Positions 14,811-24,660 of a DNA stretch of 64,000 nucleotides are shown here, piece by piece. The DNA is from Paramoeba atlantica. Taxonomy: Eukaryota; Discosea. A model generated the notes under the pieces. That model ran no database searches. It worked only from the letters and a program-made list of their open reading frames with translations, and had not been told where the DNA came from. The stretch is taken from NCBI GenBank assembly GCA_977017575.1, contig CDRNVI010000052.1:273346-337345 (forward strand), in the 5' to 3' direction. The position numbers were made by a program, and so were the translations under genes. The stretch's first letter is position 1; each line of letters starts with the position of its first letter.

Positions 14811-14862
14811 GAAGAGAAGAAGAAGAAGACACTGAGGGCTCTGCAGCGCCAACCGTTAGGGT
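14811..14862 (-). mobile_element. SINE2 tail fragment
   Basis: A (GAA)n run is followed by GAGGGCTCTGCAGCGCCAAC, the reverse of the last ~50 bp of SINE2. It is a strongly 5'-truncated insertion inside the Helitron relic. Confidence 0.75.
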
Positions 14863-15331
14863 AGATCCATACTGATTTTAGTGGATGATCTATCCTTGTG
14901 AAGGCGTCTTTGGTACGCTTTTCTGGTGGATACAAAGTGAAGGGTATATCCACCAATTCGCCATTTTCCAGTGATTTTCGTTGATGCGCTCGGGAACTGG
15001 ATGCAAGCCTTCCCGATACATATGAAAATATCTAGGGGATAGTCCTTGGTAAAGATCAAGTGCCCAGTTAGGAAGCTTGGCATGAATCGTGCTTTCCAAT
15101 GCTCTGGTTAACTCTTCCCGTTGTTGCGTGATATGTGTAACCCTAGAAACTGAGTGAGGGCTCAGTTCCGTCCACAGAAGACAATGATAGTGCAGTGCGC
15201 CTCCTTTTTGACATTCTACTACACCGAAAAAGGCACGAGGAGCGCCGAAGATACCAATACGAACTTCCTGTTCCTTCTGTAAGACTAGTCGACAGCAGCG
15301 TGTTGTCAGGACTAGTCGACAGCAGCTTCTA

Positions 15332-15471
15332 GTCGACGCATCGTGTTGGTAACAGCACGTGGTGCCGCCTTGGACAAGCGGAAACTGGTAGAGGACGTCG
15401 GCCTCGGAACTTCCAAATCTGTCTGTGAAGGGTCTGGCTTGCGAGCGACCATCCGGAGCAACCCGGAATGA
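15332..15471 (+). mobile_element. SINE1 3' fragment
   Basis: The 3' 140 bp of SINE1, from GTCGACGCA to the GGAATGA before the tail, lies between the Helitron pieces. The preceding bases contain ACTAGTCGACAGCAG twice, a small local duplication. Confidence 0.75.
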
Positions 15472-16548
15472 TTATCATCCTCAGTAATAATGCGAAGCCC
15501 GAGAATATTGTCATTCATGTTTGGACTTATGGTAATCCAAAACGATGGCAATCCCAATCTTCTTTAAAGTGCCCATATAAGAGCTTGCGAAGCTTTTCGT
15601 TTCCCAGGGGAGAAAGGAAGAGACTGGCTTCACACTTAAACGTAAGGTAAAAAAGCGTCTTCGAGTATTTTGGATTCCCTTCCGTTTGGATTACGTGCTG
15701 CATTTTCCACAAGATCTTGAAAATCAGCCCGGGAACAAAAGTGCATCAGACTTTGCTGCATATCGCGGTGCATAAGCTTGTGCAGTCGCACTTGATACCG
15801 CGGGGCGGAGGAGTACGTAAAACGTAAAAAAGGAATGCAGGACAAAAGAAGGGTTCATTTCGTAGTCTTGGAAAGTGTTTCCCTTGAAACAAAATTTTTG
15901 CATGAGATCAGGAAAACTTCCCAACAAGATCTCTCTCATATCTGCATTGAGAAGACCCGGGCGCATGGTCATGAGCGGTGCACGTGAAAGATAAGTCTTT
16001 GCACTAGTGGCTAGCGAGGGACTATGGTCACCCACAAACGTGTGAGTTACTCTTCCTCGAGGGTCGCTATGGAGTGTGCTCTATAGCGCCACGTACAACC
16101 ATGCTGCGCGTCGCATCTTCCCTACCTTCATACAAGGCGCGATCCCAAATTGACTCCGCAATTCTTTCGCATTGCACATCAGTGGCAACGTTGATCTTTC
16201 CTCGCTCCTTGAGACTTCGTTGTGCTCGGCAAGCCAATTGACCCAGGTGTTAATAGTCGTGGCGTTGACTGAAAAATATCGGCTCAATTGTGCGGCGCAC
16301 AATCTTTGAGAGCGTTTGGTTCTCTTACCGTTCGATACCCATACAATCTGAACATACGTACTTGCTCTCTCAAGATCCGGAACGCGGTCGAGACTCAGAA
16401 GCTCAACCGTGTCGCGTGCAGCTGCTGTGTCGTGACCCATAAATTTTGCATCACCTCCTAACGAAGCAGCGTAAGCCCCACCAAACTTGTTTACTTCGAC
16501 ATACGTACAATGTACTAATATCTTGCAAAGCAAGATTCTTTCTATAAT

Positions 16549-17884
16549 CCAGGCTAAAGTGGACGAGGGAGATACTAAAGGCACCTTTGGAAAACCACCA
16601 CAAAACTGGAACGGTATCACCCGTTAAATACCCTTTTGCCACATCAGAATGCTCTACAAACCGGGAGATACCGTTCCAGTTTCGAGGTCGTTTCCCAAAG
16701 GTGCCATTAGTATCTCCCTCGTCCACTTTAGCCTGGATTACATAGCCATCCGAACATGTTCCCTATGGCGCTTTACTGTTTCCCACGCGAGGGAGTCGTC
16801 GTCGCCGCCGGAAAAAGAAAATATAAAGGGGAGTCTAAAGCAACAGTATCTCCCGTTAAAGATTCTTTTGTCCCATTAGAAACCTTTACAAATCGGGAGA
16901 TACCGTTCCAGTTTCGAGGTGGTTTTCCAAAGGTGCCTTTAGTATCTCCCTCGTCCACTTTAGCCTGGATTACATAGCCATCCGAACATGCTCCCTATGG
17001 CGCTTTACAGCTTCCCATGCGAGGAAGTCGTCGTCGCCGCGGCAAAAAGACAGAAGGCACCGCCTTCTGCCTTTTTGCCTTGCGCCTCCTCCTTCCTCTA
17101 CGGCCTTGCGTGTCACACACTTCCAGGTAAATTTTGGATTTTGTAGGTGTATTATCGGAACAGGGTGGAGAAATATCGAATGAAGCCAAAGCGTATACAC
17201 GTATATAAGGCCCGAAACTCTCAAAAAACGGTCTAGGAGTTGATTTGGGAAAAATATATTTTTTGACTTTCACCCATAATTTTTCAGTTTTTTTTTTCAA
17301 AATTTCAAAAATTGCTATGATCACGCTGGTGGGGAGGGGGGCAGGGGTACCCATCGGAATTGTTGACTCGGAATTTTTAGTGATCTCGTCACTCAATTCG
17401 ATTCATACGTCTTCCTTTTTTCCTTGCGCCTCCTCCTTCCTCATCGGCCTTGCGTGTCACACACTTCCGGGCAAATTTTGGATTATGTAGGTGTATTATC
17501 GGCACCGGGTGGAGAAATATCGAATGAAATCAAAGGGTATGCAGGTATAGAAGGCTCCAAACTCTCAAAAAACGCTCTAGGAGTTGATTTGGGAAAAATA
17601 TATTTTTTCACTTTCACCCATAAATTCTTATTTTTTTTGCAAAATTTCAAAAATAGATATGATCACCCTGGTGGGGATGGGTGGGGTGGCAAGGGGTACC
17701 CATCGGAGTTGTTGAAAAACTAGTCATCTTGTCATTAAATACGATTCATACGTCTTTGTAAACTTTTTTTTCGAAAACTCACCTGAAACGATATCGGGCA
17801 CGAAATCGGGCCACAAATCGGGCACGAAATCGGGCACGGCGAATTAACCTATGGTAGCGAGGGGGTTTTATCTCCCTCAATAAA
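16549..17884 (+). repeat. R5 dispersed repeat, copy 1 (palindrome-headed)
   Basis: It opens with a ~188-bp palindrome (16549-16736): CCAGGCTAAAGTGGACGAGG at the left returns as its reverse complement at the right, with arms of about 80 bp. Part of this head, with its flank, is repeated at about 16840-17030. The body contains a ~340-bp direct duplication: CCTTGCGCCTCCTCCTTCC at about 17081 and again at about 17422. It ends with short repeats of the type CGGGCACGAAAT (about 17800-17845) and TTATCTCCCTCAATAA. The second long copy is inverted at 31530-32646. I recognise no coding capacity; it could be a non-autonomous DNA element, but its class is unknown. Confidence 0.75.
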
Positions 17885-18165
17885 CTAATAATAAACTCGA
17901 GGTAGGCTGTCAACTGGAGGCTGCGAAGGGATTGGTTCCGGTAGCCTCTCGTTTTTACATTCAGAGCGTTCACACCGACCGCAGAGAACCTGTATACGAT
18001 CAGCTATTTCAGATACAAGGAGAAGGGTAACACACCCATTACAATGCGCGAGACGCTGGAAATTGTCAACGGCTTTTTTGAAGTTTTCCATGCACTTCTC
18101 CTTAGATTCTTCACTGACTGAATGGTTTCAAAGTATTGAAGCCCCTGAGGTGCGTGAGTGGAAAC
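17885..18165 (-). pseudogene. Diverged Helitron fragment
   Basis: The minus strand reads FSVSEESKEKCMENFKKAV, then HCNGCVTLLLVSEIADRIQ and LCGRC. This parallels the 42-50 kb Helitron protein at FSVSTEAQEECMKRYKKRM, CDSCKVILLESDLPN and AQLCARD. Identity is low, so this is a different and probably older Helitron subfamily. It is a short fragment only. Confidence 0.6.
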
Positions 18166-18293
18166 ACTCATTCATCTCGCCACTGGAAGGTGGCCAGCTC
18201 ACTCGACCAAGAAAAGCCTGCCGGTTGGACACCGGGTGGTGGTCGAGGCGGCTGTGGCAAAGATTTCTCCATAAAATAAAAAATAAAATAAAA
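18166..18293. other. Unassigned spacer ending in an A-rich tail
   Basis: No gene is recognised. The last 25 bp (ATAAAATAAAAAATAAAATA) look like a LINE-type A-rich tail placed directly before an SL leader, as in L2 copy A. Confidence 0.5.
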
Positions 18294-18350
18294 ATCTTTA
18301 ACGATAAAGATACAGTTTCTGTACCTTGTTGAATTATTTTCCTTATCTCA
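18294..18350 (+). mobile_element. SL leader plus 5' UTR of an L2-type LINE (fragment)
   Basis: 18300-18331 is the 32-nt SL-like sequence, beginning AACGATAAAG and ending TACCTTGTTG. It is followed by AATTATTTTC and TTATCTCA, which also follow the SL in L2 copy B (56945-56981, minus). Only the first ~60 bp of the element remain before the 3' end of the opposite-strand LINE takes over. Confidence 0.7.
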
Positions 18351-18995
18351 TACCTTTCCATATGATACCATATATGGTGTTTCCTCTTCAGCCCTCACCT
18401 GTGTAAATGCAAAAACTGGCAACGTCCGTTTTTGTAACGATTTGAACTTTTTGTCTGTGTTCAGTGGGGTCATGTTTCGTCTTTTGGAGCAGGATTTTTC
18501 TTCCAAACCACGGAAAAAAAAGGAGGCGTTTCCGTCAGACTGTTGAGAAGCTTTTTTCGCAAGCCAGTCCGATGTGTCATTATGTGGGTTCCCTTCATGC
18601 CCCCTAACCTTGATGATGAACACGCGTCGGTCAGCTTCTAATTGAAAGCAGACACGATGTATCTTTGATAAGAGGTCCGAATTTTCAAATTGGTGAAACC
18701 CGAATAGAGAAAACCTGTTCCGAATCACATGGAAAAATTCCCATACATACGCAGAGCCTGTGTGAATGATAATATCCTTCTCATGCTTCATTGCCATCTG
18801 CAGAGCCTCATAGACAGCATAAAGTTCCGCAGCTGTTATTGTGAGTGATATTTCTGACGGAGGTTTTAGTCCTACAAGTGTCTTTTCTACCCGATTGCCC
18901 AATAACACAATACCGCAACCTGATGAAATTCCTGTTTTCGTTGTTCTTAATGCGCCGTCTGTGTATAAATGCAAGGAAGTGAAAAGGCACCGCAC
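18348..18995 (-). CDS. RNase H domain of LINE L1F (degenerate)
   Basis: The frame contains a recognisable RNase H fold: DGALRTTKTGISSGCGIVLL holds the first acidic residue, TAAELYAVYEAL the Glu, TGSAYVWEF stands where TDS is usual (the catalytic Asp is replaced by Gly), and GHEGNPHNDTSDWLAKKAS is the last motif with its Asp. The domain would remove RNA from the cDNA hybrid. It overlaps the upstream RT-containing frame (18808-19755) by a frame change near 18810-18990, so it is normally the C-terminus of the same polyprotein. The lost Asp and the frame change suggest no activity. Confidence 0.8.
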   Translation of the reverse strand: MRCLFTSLHLYTDGALRTTKTGISSGCGIVLLGNRVEKTLVGLKPPSEISLTITAAELYAVYEALQMAMKHEKDIIIHTGSAYVWEFFHVIRNRFSLFGFHQFENSDLLSKIHRVCFQLEADRRVFIIKVRGHEGNPHNDTSDWLAKKASQQSDGNASFFFRGLEEKSCSKRRNMTPLNTDKKFKSLQKRTLPVFAFTQVRAEEETPYMVSYGKV

Positions 18996-20795
18996 CTTCT
19001 TCTACGAATTGTAATGACGAGTAGACTTTTTGCTTCATTGAATCCTGTTTGGTTTTTTCCCATCTTGGAGATTCTATAGGAAGATAATTCGGACGTGGCT
19101 CAAGGCGCGCCTTTAAACGATCAACATTAGAGCGCCAGCGTGTTCTGTCTTTAGAAATTTGAATAACATCGGGAACAGACAAGCCTAGATCATCGGAACA
19201 AGATTCAGACAGACAGGTTTGCGTCTTTCGTTTACGTTCTCGCCAGAGAATCGCCACACTGAAAGGAGAATCGTGTCGAAGAAGATGGCCTATAAGCTGC
19301 GCTCTCTGCATTTTCGCCACCGTGCTAAGCTTTGAATCATTTTGGTACAGAGCTTCTGTTCGAATACCCCTTTTCCCATCCCAAGTACGGCCTACACCAC
19401 ACACCATTCTGCGCATTTTGTTTACCTCAATATCTAATTCCCGGAGCCTATTGGTTGATATATCCCATGTTCCTAAATTATATTGCACTACTGGCATCAC
19501 AAGTGTACGGAATACTGTCATACGGCTCGAGATTGGCAAAGGTGATTTCCAGATCGGCCTAAGTTTATGCATCAATGCCCACCCAAGTCTCATTCGTTCA
19601 TTGGGTGCAACATTTCGATCTTCGCTTTCTTGCTTGTTTCCTAGGTAGCGGTATTTGTAAACTCTGGGGATATGCCCTATACTCGGTATTATGAGTTCGC
19701 CCCCGCTATCAGAAACCTTTCCAACAGTCATCCAAGCAGTTTTATTGACCCCCAAGTTAATACTGAGGTTTGCGTTCCGAGCAGTTTTTGGATTTGGATT
19801 TTTGGTTCCGAGCAGCTCGGTAAAGACTCTCTAACATGTCAGCGAGTTCTACTTTAGATGAGGCAAATAAGACTATATCATCGGCGTAGTCGATATCCGA
19901 GATACGCAAATGTTTCTCACCACGGCTTTTCGATCCTGTAGAATATGTTATTAAACCAGACCCTTTAGCATCGAGCGCTTCTGCCAATATCCGATCGAGT
20001 ACCATGATAAACAGATAGGGTGCGAGAAAGTCTCCTTGCAGAGTACCATTGCTAATTGAAAAAGATTCCGTGTTTCCGTACGGTGTCCTTACGAATGATT
20101 TTAGACCGTCATACATACTCATAATCACTTTCGAAACGTTTTCCGGTATATGGAAAGAATGAAGTGCTTCGCGTATGGCAGAAAAAGAAACTGATGGGAA
20201 AGCTTGTTTAAAATCCACAAATGACCGCAACTCCTTCACCCCTCAAGGCCTTGGCGGTGATTTCCACGAAAGTAGCTTGAGCACCAGCAGTCGACCTATG
20301 TGGACGAAAACCGAACTGATTCGGCCTAAGCATGTTTTCTACCGCTGGTTGGATTCGTTCGAGTACCATCCGATTCATTATCTTTACCACGTGATTAACA
20401 ATGCACACCGGCCGCCAGTTAGATAGAATACCCAAATTTCCCTTTTTTGGAAGCGGAACTTGAAGTATCGTTTTCCACTTATCTGAAACAGCCCCCGTTT
20501 CTCGGACATCATTTATTATTTGAAGTAACGTCCCCATCAATCCGTCATGCGAGTTCAAAGATCGTAAAGCTTCGACTGGGATGTCGTCGGAAACAGCCGC
20601 CTTTCCGCCCTTTACCTTCTGCAGAGCTTTGCGCAGCTCATGGAGGTTGAACTCTTTATCATTTATCACAATCATGCTCTTTGTCGATAGGGGAAAATTC
20701 AAATTTTCTACCTTTGTCAGCTCTTGCTTTCCAATTGGGGGAGGTGGCGGAGTGGCACCCCCCATTGTCCAATGGGGGAGGTGGCGGAGTGGCAA
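18808..20795 (-). pseudogene. Reverse transcriptase region of LINE L1F
   Basis: Three consecutive frame pieces (20795-20208, 20239-19757, 19755-18808) form one RT. The first has GGKAAVSDDIPVEALR (fingers) and FGFRPHRST; the second has VDFKQAFPSV with the first catalytic Asp, TLQGDFLAPYLF and the YADD box in IDYADDIVLFAS; the third holds the thumb and linker (VYKYRYLG, MRRMVCGVGRTWDGKRG). The break near 19785 is caused by a 21-nt SINE1 tail insertion with a 10-bp target duplication; the break near 20210-20239 is an ordinary frameshift. The 5' side of the RT is interrupted by a SINE1. Confidence 0.88.
19785..19805 (+). mobile_element. Minimal SINE1 tail insertion (21 nt)
   Basis: The bases are TTTTTGGATTTGG plus ATTTTTGG, the SINE1 tail and nothing else. 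They are flanked by a perfect 10-bp direct repeat, TTCCGAGCAG, at 19775-19784 and 19806-19815. This is an extreme 5' truncation and it breaks the RT frame. Confidence 0.8.
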
Positions 20796-21155
20796 GAACT
20801 CAAAGTTTGAAGCACATGGTGCTTAGACGGCGAGTTCAAACCCGCTCATCGCAATATTCCCGGCGGCCTCACTCTAAAAGGCTGGGCTGATAACCGACTA
20901 GGCCCAGTACTCGGAGGACCGTTCCGGACCCTCCCCTCAGGGAACCAGCTCCCTTACCCGGCTTACACCTCTTGGGTAAGCCGTGTTGGCGTACAGTTCG
21001 TCGACGCAGCGTGTTGGTAACCGCACGTTTGTGCCGCCTTGGACAAGCGGAAACTGGTAGAGGACGTCGGCCTCGGAACTTCCAAATCTGTCTGTGAAGG
21101 GTCTGGCTTGCCAGTGACCATCCGGAGCAATCCGGAATGATTTGGATTTTTGGAT
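20774..21155 (+). mobile_element. SINE1 full length inside LINE L1F
   Basis: Box A (GTGGCGGAGTGG) and box B (GCGAGTTCAAACCC) are present at the head and the GGATTTTTGGATT tail at the end. Target duplication TTGTCCAAT lies at 20765-20773 and 21156-21164. A separate 28-bp copy of the SINE head lies at 20746-20764, just outside, a small extra duplication at the 5' junction. The LINE protein would read AIGQIGKQ across the site. Confidence 0.9.
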
Positions 21156-21857
21156 TTGTCCAATTGCCTGAAAATGATTCTTTACAGTAGAAAGGCTATC
21201 CTGAGCAGTATCCCCAAACAAAGAAAATTCCTTACGATTGTCTCCTACAATGTTACGTATGGTGCGATATGCGCTCTTTGGGCGTTTGCATAAATCTTCT
21301 TCTAGGACTTTACATTCCTCCGTTATGCTTTTATAGATCTGTTCTGCATGTGCTTTCGCAAAATTATCAAATTTGCGCTGATTCCTAGACACCCTTAATA
21401 TAGTTTTCATGACAAAACTCCAGGGATCAGACGTATCATTCGCAGCTCTATTTATATTGTTATCAGTAACGCGTAGAGGTAGTTTTCCGGAAGCTTCCTT
21501 CACAGCCGTAGATAATTTATCCCACAGTAATGGCCCAATCTCATCATCTCTCGATCTCTTGTTTCCCCCATCCATTGCCACCTCCACATTTTTGATGAAG
21601 GCATCTTTCATGCCCTCATTTCGAAGAGATCCCCAAAACGGTTTTCGGTTTCCCGCATTACTTTTGGCTTTCCATCGTATTTTTAGATCCGCAATCACAA
21701 CACAATGTCGCGTGGTGCCAGTAGCACCTTCTGAGAACGAATGGGAGAACAAAAGCGATTGTTTGTAATAATATGATCCATCTGCTTCGTGAGTCCAAGT
21801 GGATGCTTCGAAGTAGGGGGAAACCGATACGTCCATTTTCTCTCCGCACTGCAACAT
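20937..21857 (-). pseudogene. Endonuclease C-terminal part and linker of LINE L1F
   Basis: The frame begins inside the endonuclease (YFEASTWTHEADGSYYYKQS, the usual TW...S..IDY region, then RHCVVIADLKI). It continues as the linker to the RT (NRKPFWGSLRNEGMKDAFIK; STVKNHFQAIGQ) until the SINE1 at 21155. Residues after FQAIGQ are SINE sequence, not LINE. A frame change separates it from the upstream endonuclease piece at 21881-22131. Confidence 0.75.
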
Positions 21858-21880
21858 TCATGTGCGGATTTCGCTCCAAT

Positions 21881-22131
21881 TCATAGTAGAAACTTCTTAA
21901 ATTCTCGTGTTCGTTTAGAAGAACGCTTTTTCCCCATAGATGTTTGCAGGGGAGAGTTCATATCCCCACAGATGATTTTCAGCGAGCTTTCGGAGTCATG
22001 CCATGCGTCAAAGAGTTCTTCATCAAACTCAGATTGCGTAGTTTTCTTTGCTCCTGCTGTAGGGGAATAAACGTTGAATACGCTTGCATTAATATCTCGA
22101 ACTTTCATTGTACCCCGCATTATTCGATCAT
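21881..22131 (-). pseudogene. Endonuclease middle part of LINE L1F
   Basis: The frame reads NDRIMRGTMKVRDINASVFN, then VYSPTAGAKK and LKIICGDMNSPLQTSMGKK. The GDMNSP motif is the conserved GDFN-type catalytic segment of AP endonucleases. Its upstream neighbour (YNGMAILSLLPMNVDKI, 22544-22620) is separated by the SINE1 at 22145-22531. Confidence 0.8.
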
Positions 22132-22144
22132 TGATTTTGTCAAC

Positions 22145-22531
22145 GGGGAGGTGGCGGAGTGGCAAGAACTCAAAGTTTGTAGCACATGGTGCTCAGACGG
22201 CGAGTTCAAACCCGCTCATCGCAATATTCCCGGCGGCCTCACTCTAAGAGGCTGGGCTGATAACCGACTAGGCCCAGTACTCGGAGGACCGTCCCGGACC
22301 CTCCCCTCAGGGAACCAGCTCCCTTACCCGGCTTACACCTCTTGGGTAAGCCGTGTTGACGTACAGTTTGTCGACGCAGCATGTTGGTAACAGCACGTTG
22401 TTGCCGCCTTGGACAAGCGGAAACTGGTAGAGGACGTCGGCCTCGGAACTTCCAAATCTTTCTGTGAAGGATCTGGCTTGCCAGTGACCATCCGGAGCAA
22501 TCCGGAATGATTTGGATTTTTTTTGGATTTG
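22145..22531 (+). mobile_element. SINE1 full length inside LINE L1F endonuclease
   Basis: Complete element from GGGGAGGTGGCGGAGTGG to the GGATTTTTTTTGGATTTG tail. It is flanked by a perfect 12-bp target duplication, GATTTTGTCAAC, at 22133-22144 and 22532-22543. This is the clearest definition of SINE1 ends in the window. Confidence 0.95.
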
Positions 22532-22617
22532 GATTTTGTCAACATTCATTGGTAAAAGACTTAAAATCGCCATCCCGTTATACCCCTTAACGGCACTCAT
22601 AAAATATAGATGAATAT

Positions 22618-23268
22618 TCATGTCACCCAGATAGAGCCGACAGTGGATAACGGCTCTTCGCTTTCAAACGACAAACGCGTTTCCTGCAGGGTCATTATGG
22701 TAACACCGTAACTCCGCATGAATGCCACGGCCTGGTGTAGACGATAACTGCGACGTAGAGCAAATGCGTCCGCGGACTTGCATTTCAATGTGTCCACATT
22801 TAGGGTGCTTACCACAAACCCCACTCTCATAGCTTGAATCTTGGGTCTCTGCTCTCGGGCGCCACGCCGAAAACAGGTTTTGAGCTTCCGATTGCGTCCG
22901 TGCAATGATTTTGGGAGTATTCCAACCCTGCCGCCCAGCACATGGACACGTTCATCTCTCGGTGGAAACGGGAGGAGCCGTCCATTCATCAAGTCGTACT
23001 TAACAAGCCAATTAGACCCGCCAAGCGAAGAATGAACAACCCCTTCCCAAAGTGCAATGCGTTCGCGGTAGGCCATGCGCCAAACAACAGCCACACGTTT
23101 TCCAACTCCAAAAACCATCGACATCTGCAAAAGGGCCTGCTGCCGGAGTTTTATTACACCACCCCTCTGCTTTGGTTGCAAAAAGAGGTTGCCCCGACCA
23201 CACCTGGCCGTTAGGAGTTTGTCACGAACTTCCAACAAACCATCGAACGGTCCGGAGGCCTCCGCCAT
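22618..23268 (-). CDS. N-terminal region and endonuclease start of LINE L1F
   Basis: The frame starts MAEASGPFDGLLEVRDKLL and runs 216 residues. The last third is the start of an AP-type endonuclease: VVSTLNVDTLKC (the conserved N residue of the first motif) and IMTLQETRLSFESEE (the catalytic Glu of the QET motif). The first 140 residues are basic and unrecognised. A frame change at about 22620 separates it from the next piece (YNGMAILSL). The start codon is taken as the first Met before the satellite units at 23281. Confidence 0.8.
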   Translation of the reverse strand: MAEASGPFDGLLEVRDKLLTARCGRGNLFLQPKQRGGVIKLRQQALLQMSMVFGVGKRVAVVWRMAYRERIALWEGVVHSSLGGSNWLVKYDLMNGRLLPFPPRDERVHVLGGRVGILPKSLHGRNRKLKTCFRRGAREQRPKIQAMRVGFVVSTLNVDTLKCKSADAFALRRSYRLHQAVAFMRSYGVTIMTLQETRLSFESEEPLSTVGSIWVT

Positions 23269-23280
23269 TTTGTATCAACG

Positions 23281-23317
23281 TATTAATACAAAAAGTGATC
23301 TTAATACAAAAAGTGAT
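23281..23317 (+). repeat. Two stray units of the 18-bp satellite
   Basis: ATTAATACAAAAAGTGATC is followed by one more unit. The sequence matches the 13-kb array unit and lies between the 5' end of L1F and the start of L2 copy C. Confidence 0.85.
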
Positions 23318-24105
23318 GAACAACCTAGGGAGTGATAACCTCGCGTTCTGTAAGATGGACCCGCGAAACGCATTTAACAACGTAAATAAAAGACTTTCCA
23401 GAGTTATCGCCATGGGTAGAATGGTGCTCCAAATCCAATCCAAATCATTCCGGATTGCTCCGGATGTTCACTGGCAAGCCAGACCCTTCACAGACAGATT
23501 TGGAAGTTCCGAGGCCGACGTCCTCTACCAGTTTCCGCTTTTCCAAGGCGGCACCAACGTGCTGTTGCCAACACGCTGCGTCGGTGGAAGTATAGGAATA
23601 TTGCATAAGTATACGAATATTGCATAAGTATAGGAAAATTGTATAAGATACCTTCTTATATATAATCCTTCTTAAGGAAGAAGGAGGTTAGAATGGTGCT
23701 ACTCACACCCGAGCGTTCTCACCTACGGAAATCACTTCATATCATCTGCGGAAGGTGTGCAACAGGGCTACCCCCTAGGTCCACTCTTATTCTCCCTAGT
23801 CCTCTCGAACGCCACCGAACAAATAGCATCACGGGCTAACCTAGACTCGCAGCTCTTTAGTATTTGTATGACGGGATCCTTATGGGGTAGGCGGGTGAAG
23901 TCAGAAAGGCATTGGACGTGTTTTCTGAGTTCGGCCCTAAATGCGGTTTGTTCTAAAATCCAAAAAAGCCCATGTCACTGAACAATTCCCTGAAATCCCA
24001 GCGGAGAAAATCCATGTTGACGGAAACTTTGATATCCTCGGAAGTCCGATTGGATCTGCAGAGCATTGCGCGGAATTCCTTCTCTTAAACGCAATAGAAC
24101 CAGCA
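23318..24105 (+). pseudogene. L2 LINE copy C, 5' part (RT)
   Basis: Plus-strand remains of a LINE related to copies A and B. They show the RT first catalytic motif (CKMDPRNAFNNV, 23348-23384), then after a 260-bp insertion GVQQGYPLGPLLFSLVLSN and ILGSPIGSAEHCAEFLLLN. The catalytic YLDD box of the family is degraded here (region 23850-23890 reads CMTGSLWG). The element is split by L2 copy A at 24105 and resumes at 28513. Confidence 0.85.
23429..23688 (-). mobile_element. Chimeric SINE1 insertion with foreign 5' extension
   Basis: It is flanked by a 12-bp direct repeat, TAGAATGGTGCT, at 23417-23428 and 23689-23700. The left 155 bp are a reversed, 5'-truncated SINE1. The remaining ~105 bp (23585-23688) are unrelated: about three imperfect ~20-bp repeats containing AATATTGCATAAGTATA, then an inverted repeat CCTTCTTAAGGAAGAAGG. 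Both parts sit inside one pair of target duplications, so they arrived together. Confidence 0.75.
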
Positions 24106-24369
24106 TTTTATTATTTTTTGTGTGATTATTTTTTTTTTTGTTTTTTTTTAAGGGGGGAGAAGTATGAATCGCGGCATTGCCTCTATATTTTGACCCAGTA
24201 GACGAACCAAGTAGGTCCATTGGGGGGGTATACGAGTTGAAAACAAGCAATCAAATTAGCAATTCTTTTTGTTTCCACAGATGTACCTTTTGTTTTTTCT
24301 CAGCCCAAAACTAGCAATTTAATCTCCCCTAAGTATATACTACAAACAAGAAACAGTAAAAACTAAAAC

Positions 24370-24640
24370 AAGCAATACAGACCCAATCCATTCGCGCGTT
24401 CCGGACCGGGTCTTTCGACCACTCCACGGCCTGACTTGTGAACCCTTCCCTTGCTATATGGGAGGGCGCAGGCGCGGGCCTGTGTCGACAGCGACACGGT
24501 CGCGAAACAGGATGCTGGCCGACGGGGAGGAGATTCACTACCCGTGTACTACCTCACTTGGGGTACCTAGCCCTCGCGGGCTAGGCGTGAGCATAGACTC
24601 TGTCGACCCGACCAGCACCCGTGGCCTATGTCACCACCAT
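24370..24640 (-). other. Conserved 3' UTR of L2 LINEs
   Basis: About 240 bp match the corresponding region of copy B (52680-52920) almost base for base, including a CTAGCCCTCGCGGGCTAG hairpin and GGGAGGGCGCAGGCGCGGGC. The adjoining coding ends differ, so this RNA segment is probably under selection, perhaps as the recognition site for the RT. The role is inferred from how R2-type RTs recognise a 3' UTR. Confidence 0.75.
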
Positions 24641-24660
24641 AGGATCCGTTGGGTCCGACA

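Larger units (their letters stand above)
14313..16548 (-). pseudogene. Degraded, shuffled Helitron copy
   Basis: Several pieces translate on the minus strand to the proteins of the Helitron at 42-50 kb. The segment 16100-16548 matches the domain with GGAYAASL and RTKRSQRLCxAQLS. The segment 15480-16030 matches the part ending in WITxSPNMNDN. The segment 14975-15300 matches the Rep start (PRAFFGVVECQK, then GGALHYH in place of GALHFH, so the HxH pair is kept). The segments 14866-14970 and 14575-14810 match earlier residues (TLYPxEKRTK; KVILLESDLPNPEAQLC), and 14313-14435 matches the zinc-finger part. The last pieces are out of order relative to the intact protein, so the copy is rearranged as well as broken. 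A SINE1 fragment, a SINE2 tail and an R3 fragment lie inside it. The 5' edge is cut by the R5 palindrome. Confidence 0.85.
18338..23268 (-). mobile_element. LINE with AP endonuclease, RT and RNase H (called L1F here)
   Basis: A near full-length non-LTR retrotransposon on the minus strand, about 4.1 kb once later insertions are removed. The order is a N-terminal region, AP-type endonuclease (STLNVDTL, LQETRL, CGDMNSP), RT (VDFKQAFPSV, LQGDFLAPYLF, IDYADDIVLFASS) and a C-terminal RNase H. This layout fits the I/ingi/Jockey side of LINEs. Two SINE1 copies (20774-21155 and 22145-22531) and a 21-nt SINE1 tail (19785-19805) lie inside it, each with target-site duplications. Besides these it carries a few frameshifts, so it is inactive but not old. 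The 5' end abuts two 18-bp satellite units; the 3' end abuts an SL leader of opposite orientation. Confidence 0.9.
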
